In this document: positions 16,457 to 25,192 of the stretch, piece after piece
How the letters are laid out: the number at the start of each line of letters is the position of its first letter
Numbering within the stretch: the stretch's first letter is position 1
Assembly (NCBI GenBank): GCA_022819745.1
Contig: JAJEGS010000027.1
Location: forward strand, 1-64,000
DNA: 64,000 nucleotides
From: Candidatus Latescibacterota bacterium
GTDB lineage: Bacteria; Latescibacterota; UBA2968; UBA8231
Direction: 5' to 3'
Program-made: the position numbers and the translations under genes
Notes under the pieces: generated by a model
The model's database searches: none
Told to the model about the DNA's origin: nothing
The model's input: only the letters and a program-made list of their open reading frames with translations

Positions 16457-18364
16457 CTAATAGGCTACGTGGATCAGGCGCATGCGGTTGACTTCATCGG
16501 CAGCCGCTTCTATCGAGGCTCTGGCGATATAGGTCCCTGGTGGCACTAGGTCGCCGGCATTGTTCGTTCCGTCCCAGTGCCACTGGGTATAACGTCCGGC
16601 AGTCAGGGCATCGGAGAGCACGTTTTTTATTAAGCGACCCGAAAGATCGTGTACGAGTAGTTCCGCAGCGACGGGTTGCACCAAATGGATGAGCACAAAA
16701 GAGAAGACGGACGAATCGTTTATGCCATCGCCGTTGGGCGTTATTACTGGTGGAGAAACGGCAAAAGACTGCAGTACGCTTTCGCCGCTGGAGAGGAAAA
16801 TCACCTCCTGCGAGTCCGTCCCCACTTCCCGCGTTGCGTCGCCCTCGGCGATGCGCTGGGGAAGGCTGCCGGTCGTATCCAGAAGCTGTCCTATAAACTG
16901 GGTGGAAAAGAGCAGCGCCTGCGAGCGAAACGTAATCCGCAGACGCACATCTTCTCCTGTGCTAATGCGCCGGGATGGGAAATAAACGCGCAAACCCGTA
17001 TCGTCCACGTGTACGCTATCCGGCTGTATCTCCGCCAGCTCATCCCCCATTTCCAGTTTGAGAAACTCGGGCTGTATCAGCGTCGAGATGCGCACGCCGT
17101 CAAAGCCCGTTCCCTCACCTAAGTTGGCCTTTATGTCGTAGGTAAAAACCGTATCTCGACCAGCCGGAACGGACGCGCGCCCACCGGCCGGAAAGGGATC
17201 GTCCAGTAGAGCCACTTCGCTCAATGCCAGTGCGGCCAGCGGCGGCGTATGCACGATGGCTAGGCTATCGACCTGCATGCTGGCGGAGGTATTGCCCTCA
17301 AAGCGCAGGCGCACTTGGAAAAAATCGCGCGGCCCCGGTAGATCCAGCGGAATGGAATACGCACCGCTAGCGTCGGCGATGAGTGGTTCCGTCCAAGAGG
17401 ACCAGTGCGTAGCATCCGGGCGAATGCTGCCCTTGAGGACTAACGGCAGGTCTTCGTACTCTTCTTTGCTGACCAGCACTTCCGACTGGGTCTCTACGTC
17501 GGCGATTTGGTAGTAGTCGAGAGGCGTTTCGTCAACGCCGTTGCGCATCTGCACAATCACCCGTACTGGCTCATCGGTACCCGCGCTACTTTCGCCTTCC
17601 TCGGCCAGCGAAACTTTGCGCGCGCGAAAAGTCAATGCGCCGTAGTTGACAGGCTGGGCAAACTGGATGAGCTGTGTTTCGTAGAGCCCACGCGGCACAA
17701 AGCCTTCGCCGTGGACCTCGATTTCCGCCAGTTCAAAGGGATTGGGTGAAAGCACTCTGAGTTGAATAAAGCGCACCAGTTGCGTTGGGAAGCGCACATC
17801 CACTCTTGGGTCGCGGTTGATCGTCACTTGGCGAACAGCCTCGTAAACAGGCGAGTCATTGGCGTCGAAAGTGCGCCCGTCGTTGAGTGATATCTCGTAG
17901 CCGGCGACGAACTCATCCTCTCCTGCACGGGGATAAAAAACAACTTGGCTAACTGGAAACGAAGCCCCGAGATCCATAAAAAAAATGCGTCCGCGCTGAT
18001 TGACCCCCACTTCCTTAAAGCGATTTTCCGTACTGGTCGTGCCATCTCCGTCCACTAGAACCTCAGACCCCTCAATGCCCCGCGCTGAATTGTTCCACAC
18101 TCGTCCGTTGCCCTCGGCGATAAAGCTGCTGGGCGCGCCGACTCCCCAGACGATGAACTGAGTTATATTTTGATCGAGTGAAAAGCTGGCCGGTCCTAGG
18201 ACCTGTCCTTCACTTACGACTACCCCCGCCATAGTCTGCGCTGGTTCCTCCCAAGCTTGTCCACCTAGGCCGACTCCCCAGACATCGGCTCGTAGTTCCG
18301 CCGTCCCAATCCAGAACGACAGGATCAGCCCGACCGAAGCTGTTCGCCGAAAGGAAGCCATCAT
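16457..18364 (-). CDS. Secreted protein with discoidin-like segment and FlgD-like C-terminal domain (paralogue 3)
   Basis: 635 residues. Signal peptide about 1-27. The discoidin-like N-terminal region includes VDGDGTTSTENRF and GASFPVSQVVFYPRAGEDEF; a second feature, FELAEIEVHGEGFVPRGLY, is shared in form with paralogue 2 (VIAEVEFYGEGFV). The C-terminal FlgD-like domain has VITPNGDGINDSSVFSFVLI, LLVHDLSGRLIK, HWDGTNNAGD and PPGTYIARASIE, ending IHVAY. The start overlaps the stop of the upstream lipoprotein gene by four bases (18361-18364), indicating translational coupling. Confidence 0.8.
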   Translation of the reverse strand: MMASFRRTASVGLILSFWIGTAELRADVWGVGLGGQAWEEPAQTMAGVVVSEGQVLGPASFSLDQNITQFIVWGVGAPSSFIAEGNGRVWNNSARGIEGSEVLVDGDGTTSTENRFKEVGVNQRGRIFFMDLGASFPVSQVVFYPRAGEDEFVAGYEISLNDGRTFDANDSPVYEAVRQVTINRDPRVDVRFPTQLVRFIQLRVLSPNPFELAEIEVHGEGFVPRGLYETQLIQFAQPVNYGALTFRARKVSLAEEGESSAGTDEPVRVIVQMRNGVDETPLDYYQIADVETQSEVLVSKEEYEDLPLVLKGSIRPDATHWSSWTEPLIADASGAYSIPLDLPGPRDFFQVRLRFEGNTSASMQVDSLAIVHTPPLAALALSEVALLDDPFPAGGRASVPAGRDTVFTYDIKANLGEGTGFDGVRISTLIQPEFLKLEMGDELAEIQPDSVHVDDTGLRVYFPSRRISTGEDVRLRITFRSQALLFSTQFIGQLLDTTGSLPQRIAEGDATREVGTDSQEVIFLSSGESVLQSFAVSPPVITPNGDGINDSSVFSFVLIHLVQPVAAELLVHDLSGRLIKNVLSDALTAGRYTQWHWDGTNNAGDLVPPGTYIARASIEAAADEVNRMRLIHVAY

Positions 18365-19095
18365 TGCTTATTCACCAGTTCGGGCGGTGGCTTAAACCCC
18401 TTAAATACTTCGCGCTGGAAGTGAAAGGTTAGATCCTTGGTCTCCACAGGCTCGTTGCGGTAATCGTATCGCAATGCAATGCCCCTGACGTGGATGGAAA
18501 ACTCCGTCACGTCGGGTGCGAGGCTCGGAAAAACGACAAAACCCTCTGATTCTTGGCCGCTGAAGATGATTTGCTCCTGAAACATAGTGCGCTTGAGCAT
18601 ATCTTCGCGCTCGTTAAAGCGTCGGTATTCGTTGCCGGCATATCCCTGAATAAACGAGTAGTAGTATTCTAGGATCTGCAGCGGTTCTAAGGGCGCGTAC
18701 TTGCGATATCCATCCTTTGAAACTAGCTCGATTCTGAGAGGATCGACACCGACTTTGGGGTAGGCGTAGTTTTTAACTTTTAGCAGCCATACGCTATGTT
18801 TGGGCGGTGTCCACTCTTCGCCCATGCGCTTCCAGTTGCCGAAAGTATAAGGATTAGTCGATACGGGACCCTGCGTGGACTGCTGTGGGAATTTGCGGTT
18901 CAATTCGGCGTCGGTCATGGGGCGCAGACCGATCTCCAGACGCTCGAACGAATAGGTAATCAAGCCATCGTCTTGAATCACCATATCGGCCTCCTGCTGT
19001 CCCTGCGGAGCTGGCTGAATTGGCCCGTCGAAATAACGTCCACATCCTGCCAACATCACTAGGGAACACAGCCACGCGCCGAACCGTACCATCAT
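18361..19095 (-). CDS. Lipoprotein of the surface cluster, unknown function
   Basis: 244 residues. The signal peptide ends LVMLAGCGRYF, a good lipobox. I do not recognise the mature domain; it is strand-rich, with segments such as PYTFGNWKRMGEEWTPPKHS and FSIHVRGIALRYDYR. I chose ATG 19095 because GAGGT sits about 6 bases upstream; an in-frame codon 27 bases earlier has no such site. It is translationally coupled to paralogue 3 of the FlgD-tailed proteins, so it probably works with them at the outer membrane. The assignment is limited to lipoprotein. Confidence 0.72.
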   Translation of the reverse strand: MMVRFGAWLCSLVMLAGCGRYFDGPIQPAPQGQQEADMVIQDDGLITYSFERLEIGLRPMTDAELNRKFPQQSTQGPVSTNPYTFGNWKRMGEEWTPPKHSVWLLKVKNYAYPKVGVDPLRIELVSKDGYRKYAPLEPLQILEYYYSFIQGYAGNEYRRFNEREDMLKRTMFQEQIIFSGQESEGFVVFPSLAPDVTEFSIHVRGIALRYDYRNEPVETKDLTFHFQREVFKGFKPPPELVNKQ

Positions 19096-19182
19096 GATTA
19101 ACCTCGGGAAGTGTAATTGCACTACCGGTTATTGGGCGGCGGCAGATGCCGCCGCCCAATCGGTGATCAAAGGACCGTTCTA

Positions 19183-20112
19183 TTAGTCGCTGAAGGTCGC
19201 TTTGATTTTTGCCCAGCTCTCGGATTCCACTGCGGTGCCCGCGCCGCCGTCGGCGCGATCGTACTCGTCCGCGCCAAGCAGCGTGTATTCCGAGCAGACA
19301 TCGCAGTTACCCGAAGCGCCATCCTCGCCGGCTGTTGCTAGCTGATGCGTGCGGCGATCTTCGGGATTATCCGCTTCGTTCAACTGATAGGTCAGGCGGA
19401 TGATTTGCCCGGCCTCGTTTTCGTGGCGGATACTGTTATCCGCACCGTCCAACGACGCGTAATCCCAGAGGGGAATGCTGTACTCGTAGTTGACCGTGAC
19501 GTTGGTCGAACCCGTGGTCGCTCCCGGAGGATTGGTCGTCACTCTGGACTCGGCAAACTCGTCCATCCAGTGGATTTCCTCGACCACCTGCCAGCGCAAC
19601 CACCACGAGCCGTCGCCGCCATAGGGTGTTTCATACACGCCGGGGACCGGCAAGTGCATGGTAAACTGCTGCCCCTCGGCACGCGTGCCCGATTCGCCGT
19701 CGCCGTCGTGCGGACCGCCGCTGGCGTTGGCGTCGGTGATGATCTCGAGATCATCGTCGCGCCAGCCGTCGTCAAAGACGTCGGAGGTGACGACTAGCGT
19801 GTCGTCGGTGGCGCGTACAAAGCCGTAGAGCCTGTTGTCGCGGTCTGTGCCCGTCCACGCCGTCATAATGGCCACGTCGAGATCGCTCTTGTCCAGCACT
19901 TCGGCCTTCTGGATTTCGTACATCTCGTCGGGACCAACGGTGAAAATGGGGTCGAACCACGCCCAGTCGCCATCGTCGCCATCAATGGTGATGGTAACAT
20001 TAGCAGGCACCTCTAAGGCGAAGTAGCCAATGCCGTTGGCATTGGATTGGCCCCAGGCGAAGCTCGCCAGTGCCACAGACAACATTGCTGCTATGAGTGA
20101 GTTCCTGCGCAT
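19183..20112 (-). CDS. Secreted protein with CBM9-like (DOMON-type) domain
   Basis: 309 residues with a cleavable signal (SLIAAMLSVALASFAWGQS). The mature start, ITIDGDDGDWAWFDPIFTV, followed by DLDVAIMTAWTGTDRDNRLY, is the typical opening of carbohydrate-binding family 9-like domains, with an acidic patch that may hold calcium. No catalytic domain is attached. ATG 20112 is preceded by AAGGAG at proper spacing; the earlier in-frame codon at 20184 is not. It lies between the PpiC-type chaperone and the lipoprotein of the surface cluster, so glycan binding at the cell surface is a reasonable inference. Confidence 0.75.
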   Translation of the reverse strand: MRRNSLIAAMLSVALASFAWGQSNANGIGYFALEVPANVTITIDGDDGDWAWFDPIFTVGPDEMYEIQKAEVLDKSDLDVAIMTAWTGTDRDNRLYGFVRATDDTLVVTSDVFDDGWRDDDLEIITDANASGGPHDGDGESGTRAEGQQFTMHLPVPGVYETPYGGDGSWWLRWQVVEEIHWMDEFAESRVTTNPPGATTGSTNVTVNYEYSIPLWDYASLDGADNSIRHENEAGQIIRLTYQLNEADNPEDRRTHQLATAGEDGASGNCDVCSEYTLLGADEYDRADGGAGTAVESESWAKIKATFSD

Positions 20113-20248
20113 ACTTTTCTCCTTATGGATAGAGTTAGAGATATTGCTCTTTTCTGCTCCTGCAGTTGCGAACGTTGTATCCATTCACCTCCTTCCGCAT
20201 TTAGAGTAGGAATATCTGGGCTCGTCTAGGCGTGGAAACGCAGAGCCG

Positions 20249-21976
20249 CTACTTCTCTAGGTTAGACAGGGCTTGTTCATCGACAACTATCTCAGTCCTA
20301 TATTTGTACCTCAACTCCTCTAGGTAGCTATCAAAATCTTCTTCAATCGCGTGCCGATGGGCGTAGCGCAATTGACGCCATATTCTGGACTGCACCTTGG
20401 ATGTAGAAAAAGAGAGAGTCTTTTCTGGGCGCATCGCCAGTACTTCGAGTACGAGATATCCCGTCATATCGCCGCTCAACTGGATGGGGAGCGGTCCCTT
20501 GATGCCGCCAATTGGCACACCCTGCACGGCTTGGATCATGGTGGCCATAGCGCCTTGGGCCGTCGCTGTGTCAGCCAACGTGAAGTTAAATATGTCGAAC
20601 TGGCGTACGCGTCCTTTAAATGCCGGATACTCGCGCATGATCTCGGCCATATCCTCACCGGTGCGCACGCGCTGGGCGATAGTGCGCGAAGTCGGTTCCG
20701 AATCAACTAGGGCACCGGCAAAAAACGTGCGCACTGGCAGAGTGAATTCCCCTGCTAGGTCCCGGTATAGAGTGCGCCGCTGTTCCTCTGTGACGAAGCG
20801 CGATTCTACTTCTGTTCGCCGCAGCATCTCGACCATGGCTTCTTCGCGCTTATCCCGCACGAACTGGACCACGGCTTCCTCGCGGTCCAACCCCCGTTGT
20901 TGGGCCAGCAGAGGCAGCAGGATTTTGCGCAGTGCTTCGTCTTGGGCAAATTCGACCACGGCGGTGCTATCTATGGCGTGGGGACGGCGCTTGGGTTCGG
21001 CTCCCTCTACCAAAGCCATGTACGCGTTCAGGTCGATGTTCCCTCCACTATAGCGCAGTAGGATGCGCGCGTGGTCTCCTGCTTCTAGCACAGGCACACC
21101 GCCTTCAGCTAGTCGCCCCCGCTGCAGCAATACACCCAATACCTGTGCATCTACTGAAAAATCAAAGTGCGTTTTCTGGTCGGCTAAGTATTTGGACCAG
21201 CGATCTTTTTTTTGCTGCTTTTCCAGCGTTTGGCGCAGCATCTTCTTTTGGCGCTCAAAACTGACGTAGCGCTCTTCAGCGGCCTTGATCAGGTGGTAGG
21301 TTCCCTGCGAGTTGCGGTACGGTTCGGACACTTGGCTGACCTGTAGGCGAAAAAGCTCGGCGACAAACCCGCTGTGCTGTGCTTCTTCCTCCTGCCAGAA
21401 ACCCATGTCTCCACCTTTGGTTGCCGATGTGCGATCGAGAGACTGTTCGCGCGCCAGCTCTGCAAAATCGGCACCTTGCCGCAATTGCTCTTGCACGGCC
21501 TGGGCTGCTTCGAGATTGCCTACCTGAATGTGACTCGCCCGCACTTCCCGCTTTTTGTGCAATCCGCCTTGGTGGAAATGCGACCGGAGTTCCTCTTCCG
21601 ATATGGAAACGTCTCCCATGACTTCCGCGTATAGGCGTTCGACCAGCCTTCGGTCGTGCGCCTGTTGCACGCTTGCGACTACGTCGGGGTGCTGATCCAA
21701 ATCCTTCGCCTTGGCCTCTAAGACCAGCAGCTTGCGATCGATGAAAGGCTGTAGCATTTCCCGAGCATTGCCCGCGGCAAAACGACGCATCTTGCGCTCG
21801 GCGCGGAGCAAGTCATCTATCATAATGACCTCGCTCCCGACTCTGGCCAGCACGGCTGAATTCACAGCCCATGAATCGACGGCCATCAGCCCGACAATCG
21901 CCGTCACAGCCCAGTAGGTAGCCATCTGTCCAGCGCAAACCTGCGCTCTTTTTGTCACAGCCAATTCAATGCTCAT
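20249..21976 (-). CDS. Periplasmic parvulin-type peptidyl-prolyl isomerase (PpiC/SurA-like)
   Basis: 575 residues from ATG 21976. One N-terminal hydrophobic segment (about 18-37) precedes a SurA-like N-terminal region (SEVIMIDDLLRAERKM, FIDRKLLVLEAKAKD). A parvulin domain covers about residues 144-235 (VRASHIQVGN, FAELAREQSLDRT, GGDMGFW, FRLQVSQVSEPY, GTYHLIKA). The C-terminal 340 residues are long for the family and include a second, degenerate repeat. It would help fold exported outer-membrane proteins and is the first gene of the surface-protein cluster. The track-length frame extends upstream to 22099, but the added part lacks a ribosome site and a signal. Confidence 0.88.
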   Translation of the reverse strand: MSIELAVTKRAQVCAGQMATYWAVTAIVGLMAVDSWAVNSAVLARVGSEVIMIDDLLRAERKMRRFAAGNAREMLQPFIDRKLLVLEAKAKDLDQHPDVVASVQQAHDRRLVERLYAEVMGDVSISEEELRSHFHQGGLHKKREVRASHIQVGNLEAAQAVQEQLRQGADFAELAREQSLDRTSATKGGDMGFWQEEEAQHSGFVAELFRLQVSQVSEPYRNSQGTYHLIKAAEERYVSFERQKKMLRQTLEKQQKKDRWSKYLADQKTHFDFSVDAQVLGVLLQRGRLAEGGVPVLEAGDHARILLRYSGGNIDLNAYMALVEGAEPKRRPHAIDSTAVVEFAQDEALRKILLPLLAQQRGLDREEAVVQFVRDKREEAMVEMLRRTEVESRFVTEEQRRTLYRDLAGEFTLPVRTFFAGALVDSEPTSRTIAQRVRTGEDMAEIMREYPAFKGRVRQFDIFNFTLADTATAQGAMATMIQAVQGVPIGGIKGPLPIQLSGDMTGYLVLEVLAMRPEKTLSFSTSKVQSRIWRQLRYAHRHAIEEDFDSYLEELRYKYRTEIVVDEQALSNLEK

Positions 21977-22228
21977 AAAAAGTTTATTACAACTCGTGAA
22001 TGCCCGTCTTATATAGGGTTTTCGACATCGAAGGTGAAAAGCATGAATAGTTGAAAAAAGGCCCTGTGTCAAGCGGCCTCTTCTATGTCGAGATGCCAAG
22101 CCGAGTTGTTGCCTTGTTCACTATGTGGGTTAATAACAAAAAGTTCGGTCAACATTGCGTTTCTAACACCCATTTGGAGGCCAACGAATCTAGCATCTAA
22201 CTCGATATTTTTTGTGTCGTACTGTGCC

Positions 22229-23797
22229 CTAAGTGTGCGCTTGTTCTAGGGCGGCGTACTGGCCGATAAGCTCGTTGTACGCGGCCACGGCCCTTGGCTC
22301 AGGTTCGATGGTTGATCCGGCGACCGGCTGCGCGAATGGCTCGACAACTTCTGCCCACGAAGGCGCGTGGCCGGCTGTGGATTGGTGGGCGTGAGCGGCG
22401 CGCAAGGCCGCGCCTAGGGCTGCTGAATTGGTTGTCTCGAAGCGGTGGACCGGGCAGTTGTGGACGTTGGCGAAGACGCGCAGGATTTCGGCGTTGGCCG
22501 ATGCGCCGCCGGTGACGTAGAGTGAGAAAATGTCCACGCCCATCCAACGCGCATGAATGCGTGAGGAAAGGGCTTGGGCCTCGATGACGGCGCGGACATT
22601 GGCTGGCGCGTCGGTGGGATCGAGGTTTTGGCGAACGACGTTGGCCGTGGGGACTTTGGGGACGATTTCCGGTGCGAAGTAAGGGAGCATCAGAGCGCCA
22701 TTGTTGCCCGGCGGCGTGGCGCGTAGGGCGCTGGTGAACTGATCCCAATTCATACCGTATTGGTCGCGTACGGCCTCGCGGGCCAAACTGCCGTTGAGAT
22801 AGCAAGTCAGGGCCATGTAATGCGTGCCGTCGGGAGAGGCAAAGACTGCGCCCTCTCCGGCTGTGGAGGTACGCGGTTGATCCATGCAGGCGAACAAAGT
22901 GTCTGAGGTGCCCAAGCTGAGGGCGACTTGCCCGGGGGCGACGAGGCCGAGGCCGATGAGGCTACACGGATTGTCGCCGGAAAAAGGCAATACGAGGCAG
23001 TCGTCGGCAAAGCCGTAGCGATCCACGTAATAAGGGCTGATGGGGCCGACGGGCTGGCCGGAGGGGGCGATGGGTAGGAGTTTGGCGGCTAGGTCGGGGG
23101 CGGTAGCGTCGAGCGCGAGCGTGCTCCATTGGCGTGCGGCAATGTCCATCATGTTGGTGCCGCTGCCGTCGCCGGGGTCAACGCCGACAAGTTGACCGGC
23201 GAGCAGGCTAGCGACGTAGGAGCTGACCAAGCCGATGTAAGCGGTGTCAGCGTAAGCGTCGGGTTCGGTCTGGTAAAACTTGCGGATCTGCGGGCCGCTG
23301 AAGCGCTCAAAGGCCGCGTTGCCGGTGAGCGCGAGGAGTGCATCGCGTCCGCCGACGGCTGCTTCGATCTCGGCGCATTGCGAGGCCGTGGAAGTGTCCA
23401 TCCAGATGGGAGAAGTTGGTCGGGCGAAGATGGCGGCGAGTTGGTCTTTGAGCGGCTGGTCGGGCGATAGACGGGCTAGCGCTGGGCCAGCGCTGGCGTT
23501 GAGATAGACGGTGCCGTGCTGCTGGCCGCTGCCGGCGACAGCTCGCACTTTTCCTAGATCGCGGCCTTGGTCGGCGAGCGTTTGCAGGAGCAGGTCCAGT
23601 GCTTCAGCCCACATCAGGGGTGCGCTGTGGACCACGCCTTCACCGAGGTCGAGGACGCCGTTGACGACTCCATACGTGGCTTTGAAGTGCTCGTCGAAGT
23701 TGATGGACGCTTCGGCGACGATAGTACGTTGCTCCGCATCGATGAGCAGGCCGGTGATGGATTGGGTGCTAGCGTCGATGCCCAGATACTTGCTCAT
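22229..23797 (-). CDS. xylB: Xylulokinase (FGGY family)
   Basis: Phosphorylates D-xylulose to xylulose 5-phosphate with ATP. 522 residues from ATG 23797, where the family start MSKYLGIDASTQSITGLLID is found; the frame extends upstream without support. Visible motifs: AGSGQQHGTVYLN (substrate-side loop), WMDTSTASQC, SGDNPCSLIGLGL, LSLGTSDT (phosphate loop) and YVTGGASANAEILRVFANV. The GQQHG-type loop resembles the longer, eukaryote-like xylulokinases more than E. coli XylB. It is divergent from glyA across 73 bases and has no xylose isomerase beside it. Confidence 0.87.
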   Translation of the reverse strand: MSKYLGIDASTQSITGLLIDAEQRTIVAEASINFDEHFKATYGVVNGVLDLGEGVVHSAPLMWAEALDLLLQTLADQGRDLGKVRAVAGSGQQHGTVYLNASAGPALARLSPDQPLKDQLAAIFARPTSPIWMDTSTASQCAEIEAAVGGRDALLALTGNAAFERFSGPQIRKFYQTEPDAYADTAYIGLVSSYVASLLAGQLVGVDPGDGSGTNMMDIAARQWSTLALDATAPDLAAKLLPIAPSGQPVGPISPYYVDRYGFADDCLVLPFSGDNPCSLIGLGLVAPGQVALSLGTSDTLFACMDQPRTSTAGEGAVFASPDGTHYMALTCYLNGSLAREAVRDQYGMNWDQFTSALRATPPGNNGALMLPYFAPEIVPKVPTANVVRQNLDPTDAPANVRAVIEAQALSSRIHARWMGVDIFSLYVTGGASANAEILRVFANVHNCPVHRFETTNSAALGAALRAAHAHQSTAGHAPSWAEVVEPFAQPVAGSTIEPEPRAVAAYNELIGQYAALEQAHT

Positions 23798-23870
23798 AGA
23801 AATACCCCGCCGTAATTTTTGTGAGCTATTCAAACCAAAATTAACAAACGCGCTGGGGAGGACAAAACCA

Positions 23871-25190
23871 ATGGAGGCAGTGGCGGTGCAGCCCGAAATC
23901 GCCGGGACGCTAGCGGCAGTGGACCCGGAGGTCGAGGCTATCATTCGCGCTGAAAACAGGCGTCAGCACAACAAAATTCGCCTGATCCCATCTGAAAATT
24001 ACGCCAGTCAAGCCGTACTCGAAGCCAGCGGTTCCATCCTGACGAATAAGTATTCCGAAGGATATGCAGGCGCGCGCTACTACGAGGGCCAGCGAGAAAT
24101 CGACAAGATCGAGCGGCTCTGCATCGAGCGCGCCAAGGAGGTTTTTGGTGCCGAGCACGTCAATGTGCAGCCCTATTCGGGCTCGCCGGCCAATCAGGCC
24201 GTGTACGTCGGCCTGTGCGCGCCGGGCGATACGGTCATGGGCTTGGCGCTGGCGCACGGAGGCCATCTGACGCACGGCGATCGAGTCAGCATTTCGGGAA
24301 TGCACTACAAGTCCGTGCAATACGGTGTGTGCCGGGACTCGGGCGAAATCGACTTCGACCAAGTCGAAGCACTGGCTAAAGAGAACCGGCCCAAGCTGCT
24401 GTTCTGCGGGGGTACGGCCTATCCGCGCATCGTTGACTTTGCGCGATTTGCTGAGATTGGGCATTCGGTGGGGGCCATCGTGGTCGCCGACATCGCGCAT
24501 ATTGCTGGGTTGGTGGCCGCTGGGGTACATCCCAGTCCCGTGCCGCACGTAGATGTGGTAACTACGACTACCCACAAGTCGCTGCGGGGGCCGCGCGGCG
24601 GGATGATCTTGTGCCGGGCGCAGTACGCCGAAGCCATTGATAAGGCGGTGTTCCCAGGCTTGCAGGGCGGACCGCATAACAGTACCACCGCGGCGATTGC
24701 CGTGGCGCTCAAGGAGGCGATGAGCGCGGAGTTTAAGCAGTATGCCCAGCAGATTGTCGCCAACGCTCAGACTTTGGCCGCTGCGCTGTCGGCGCGCGGT
24801 TTTGCCCTCAGCTCGGGCGGTACCGACAACCACCTGATCCTCATGGACGTGACCAACAAGGGCATTACTGGTTATGTGATGGCCAAGGCGCTGGACGCAG
24901 CGGGCATCGTCTGCAATTTCAATCGCGTGCCCTTTGATCCGCGGCCGGCGCGCAAGCCCAGCGGCATCCGCATCGGCACGCCGGCGATTACCAGTCGGGG
25001 ATTTGGTGCCGAGGAGATGGAGCAGTTGGCCGAGTGGATGGATCGAGTGGCTCGGGTCCGGGCCAATAAAGCGTTGGAACTCGACGACCGGAAAGCGGAA
25101 TACGCCGAGATCGCGGCTGAAGTGCGGGCACTCTGTGCTCGTTTTCCAGCCCCCGGCTTACTATACAATGGGGGGGGAAAGCCGCTCTAA
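23871..25190 (+). CDS. glyA: Serine hydroxymethyltransferase
   Basis: Interconverts serine and glycine with tetrahydrofolate, PLP-dependent, cytosolic. 439 residues from ATG 23871 (GGGGAGG upstream). Family marks: RLIPSENYASQAVLEASGS, LTNKYSEGYAGARYYEGQ, NVQPYSGSPANQAVY, the PLP-lysine motif TTTTHKSLRGPRGGMI (Lys near 233), PGLQGGPHN, NHLILMDV and GIRIGTPAITSRGFG. All expected residues appear intact. Immediately followed (2 bases) by a second PLP enzyme gene, so the two are co-transcribed. Confidence 0.97.
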   Translation: MEAVAVQPEIAGTLAAVDPEVEAIIRAENRRQHNKIRLIPSENYASQAVLEASGSILTNKYSEGYAGARYYEGQREIDKIERLCIERAKEVFGAEHVNVQPYSGSPANQAVYVGLCAPGDTVMGLALAHGGHLTHGDRVSISGMHYKSVQYGVCRDSGEIDFDQVEALAKENRPKLLFCGGTAYPRIVDFARFAEIGHSVGAIVVADIAHIAGLVAAGVHPSPVPHVDVVTTTTHKSLRGPRGGMILCRAQYAEAIDKAVFPGLQGGPHNSTTAAIAVALKEAMSAEFKQYAQQIVANAQTLAAALSARGFALSSGGTDNHLILMDVTNKGITGYVMAKALDAAGIVCNFNRVPFDPRPARKPSGIRIGTPAITSRGFGAEEMEQLAEWMDRVARVRANKALELDDRKAEYAEIAAEVRALCARFPAPGLLYNGGGKPL

Positions 25191-25192
25191 AC

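Noticed and set aside
23910..24833. 307-codon open frame on the minus strand, antisense to glyA
   Set aside because: It lies wholly inside a certain gene, has no family resemblance, and is the usual shadow of GC-rich codon use.
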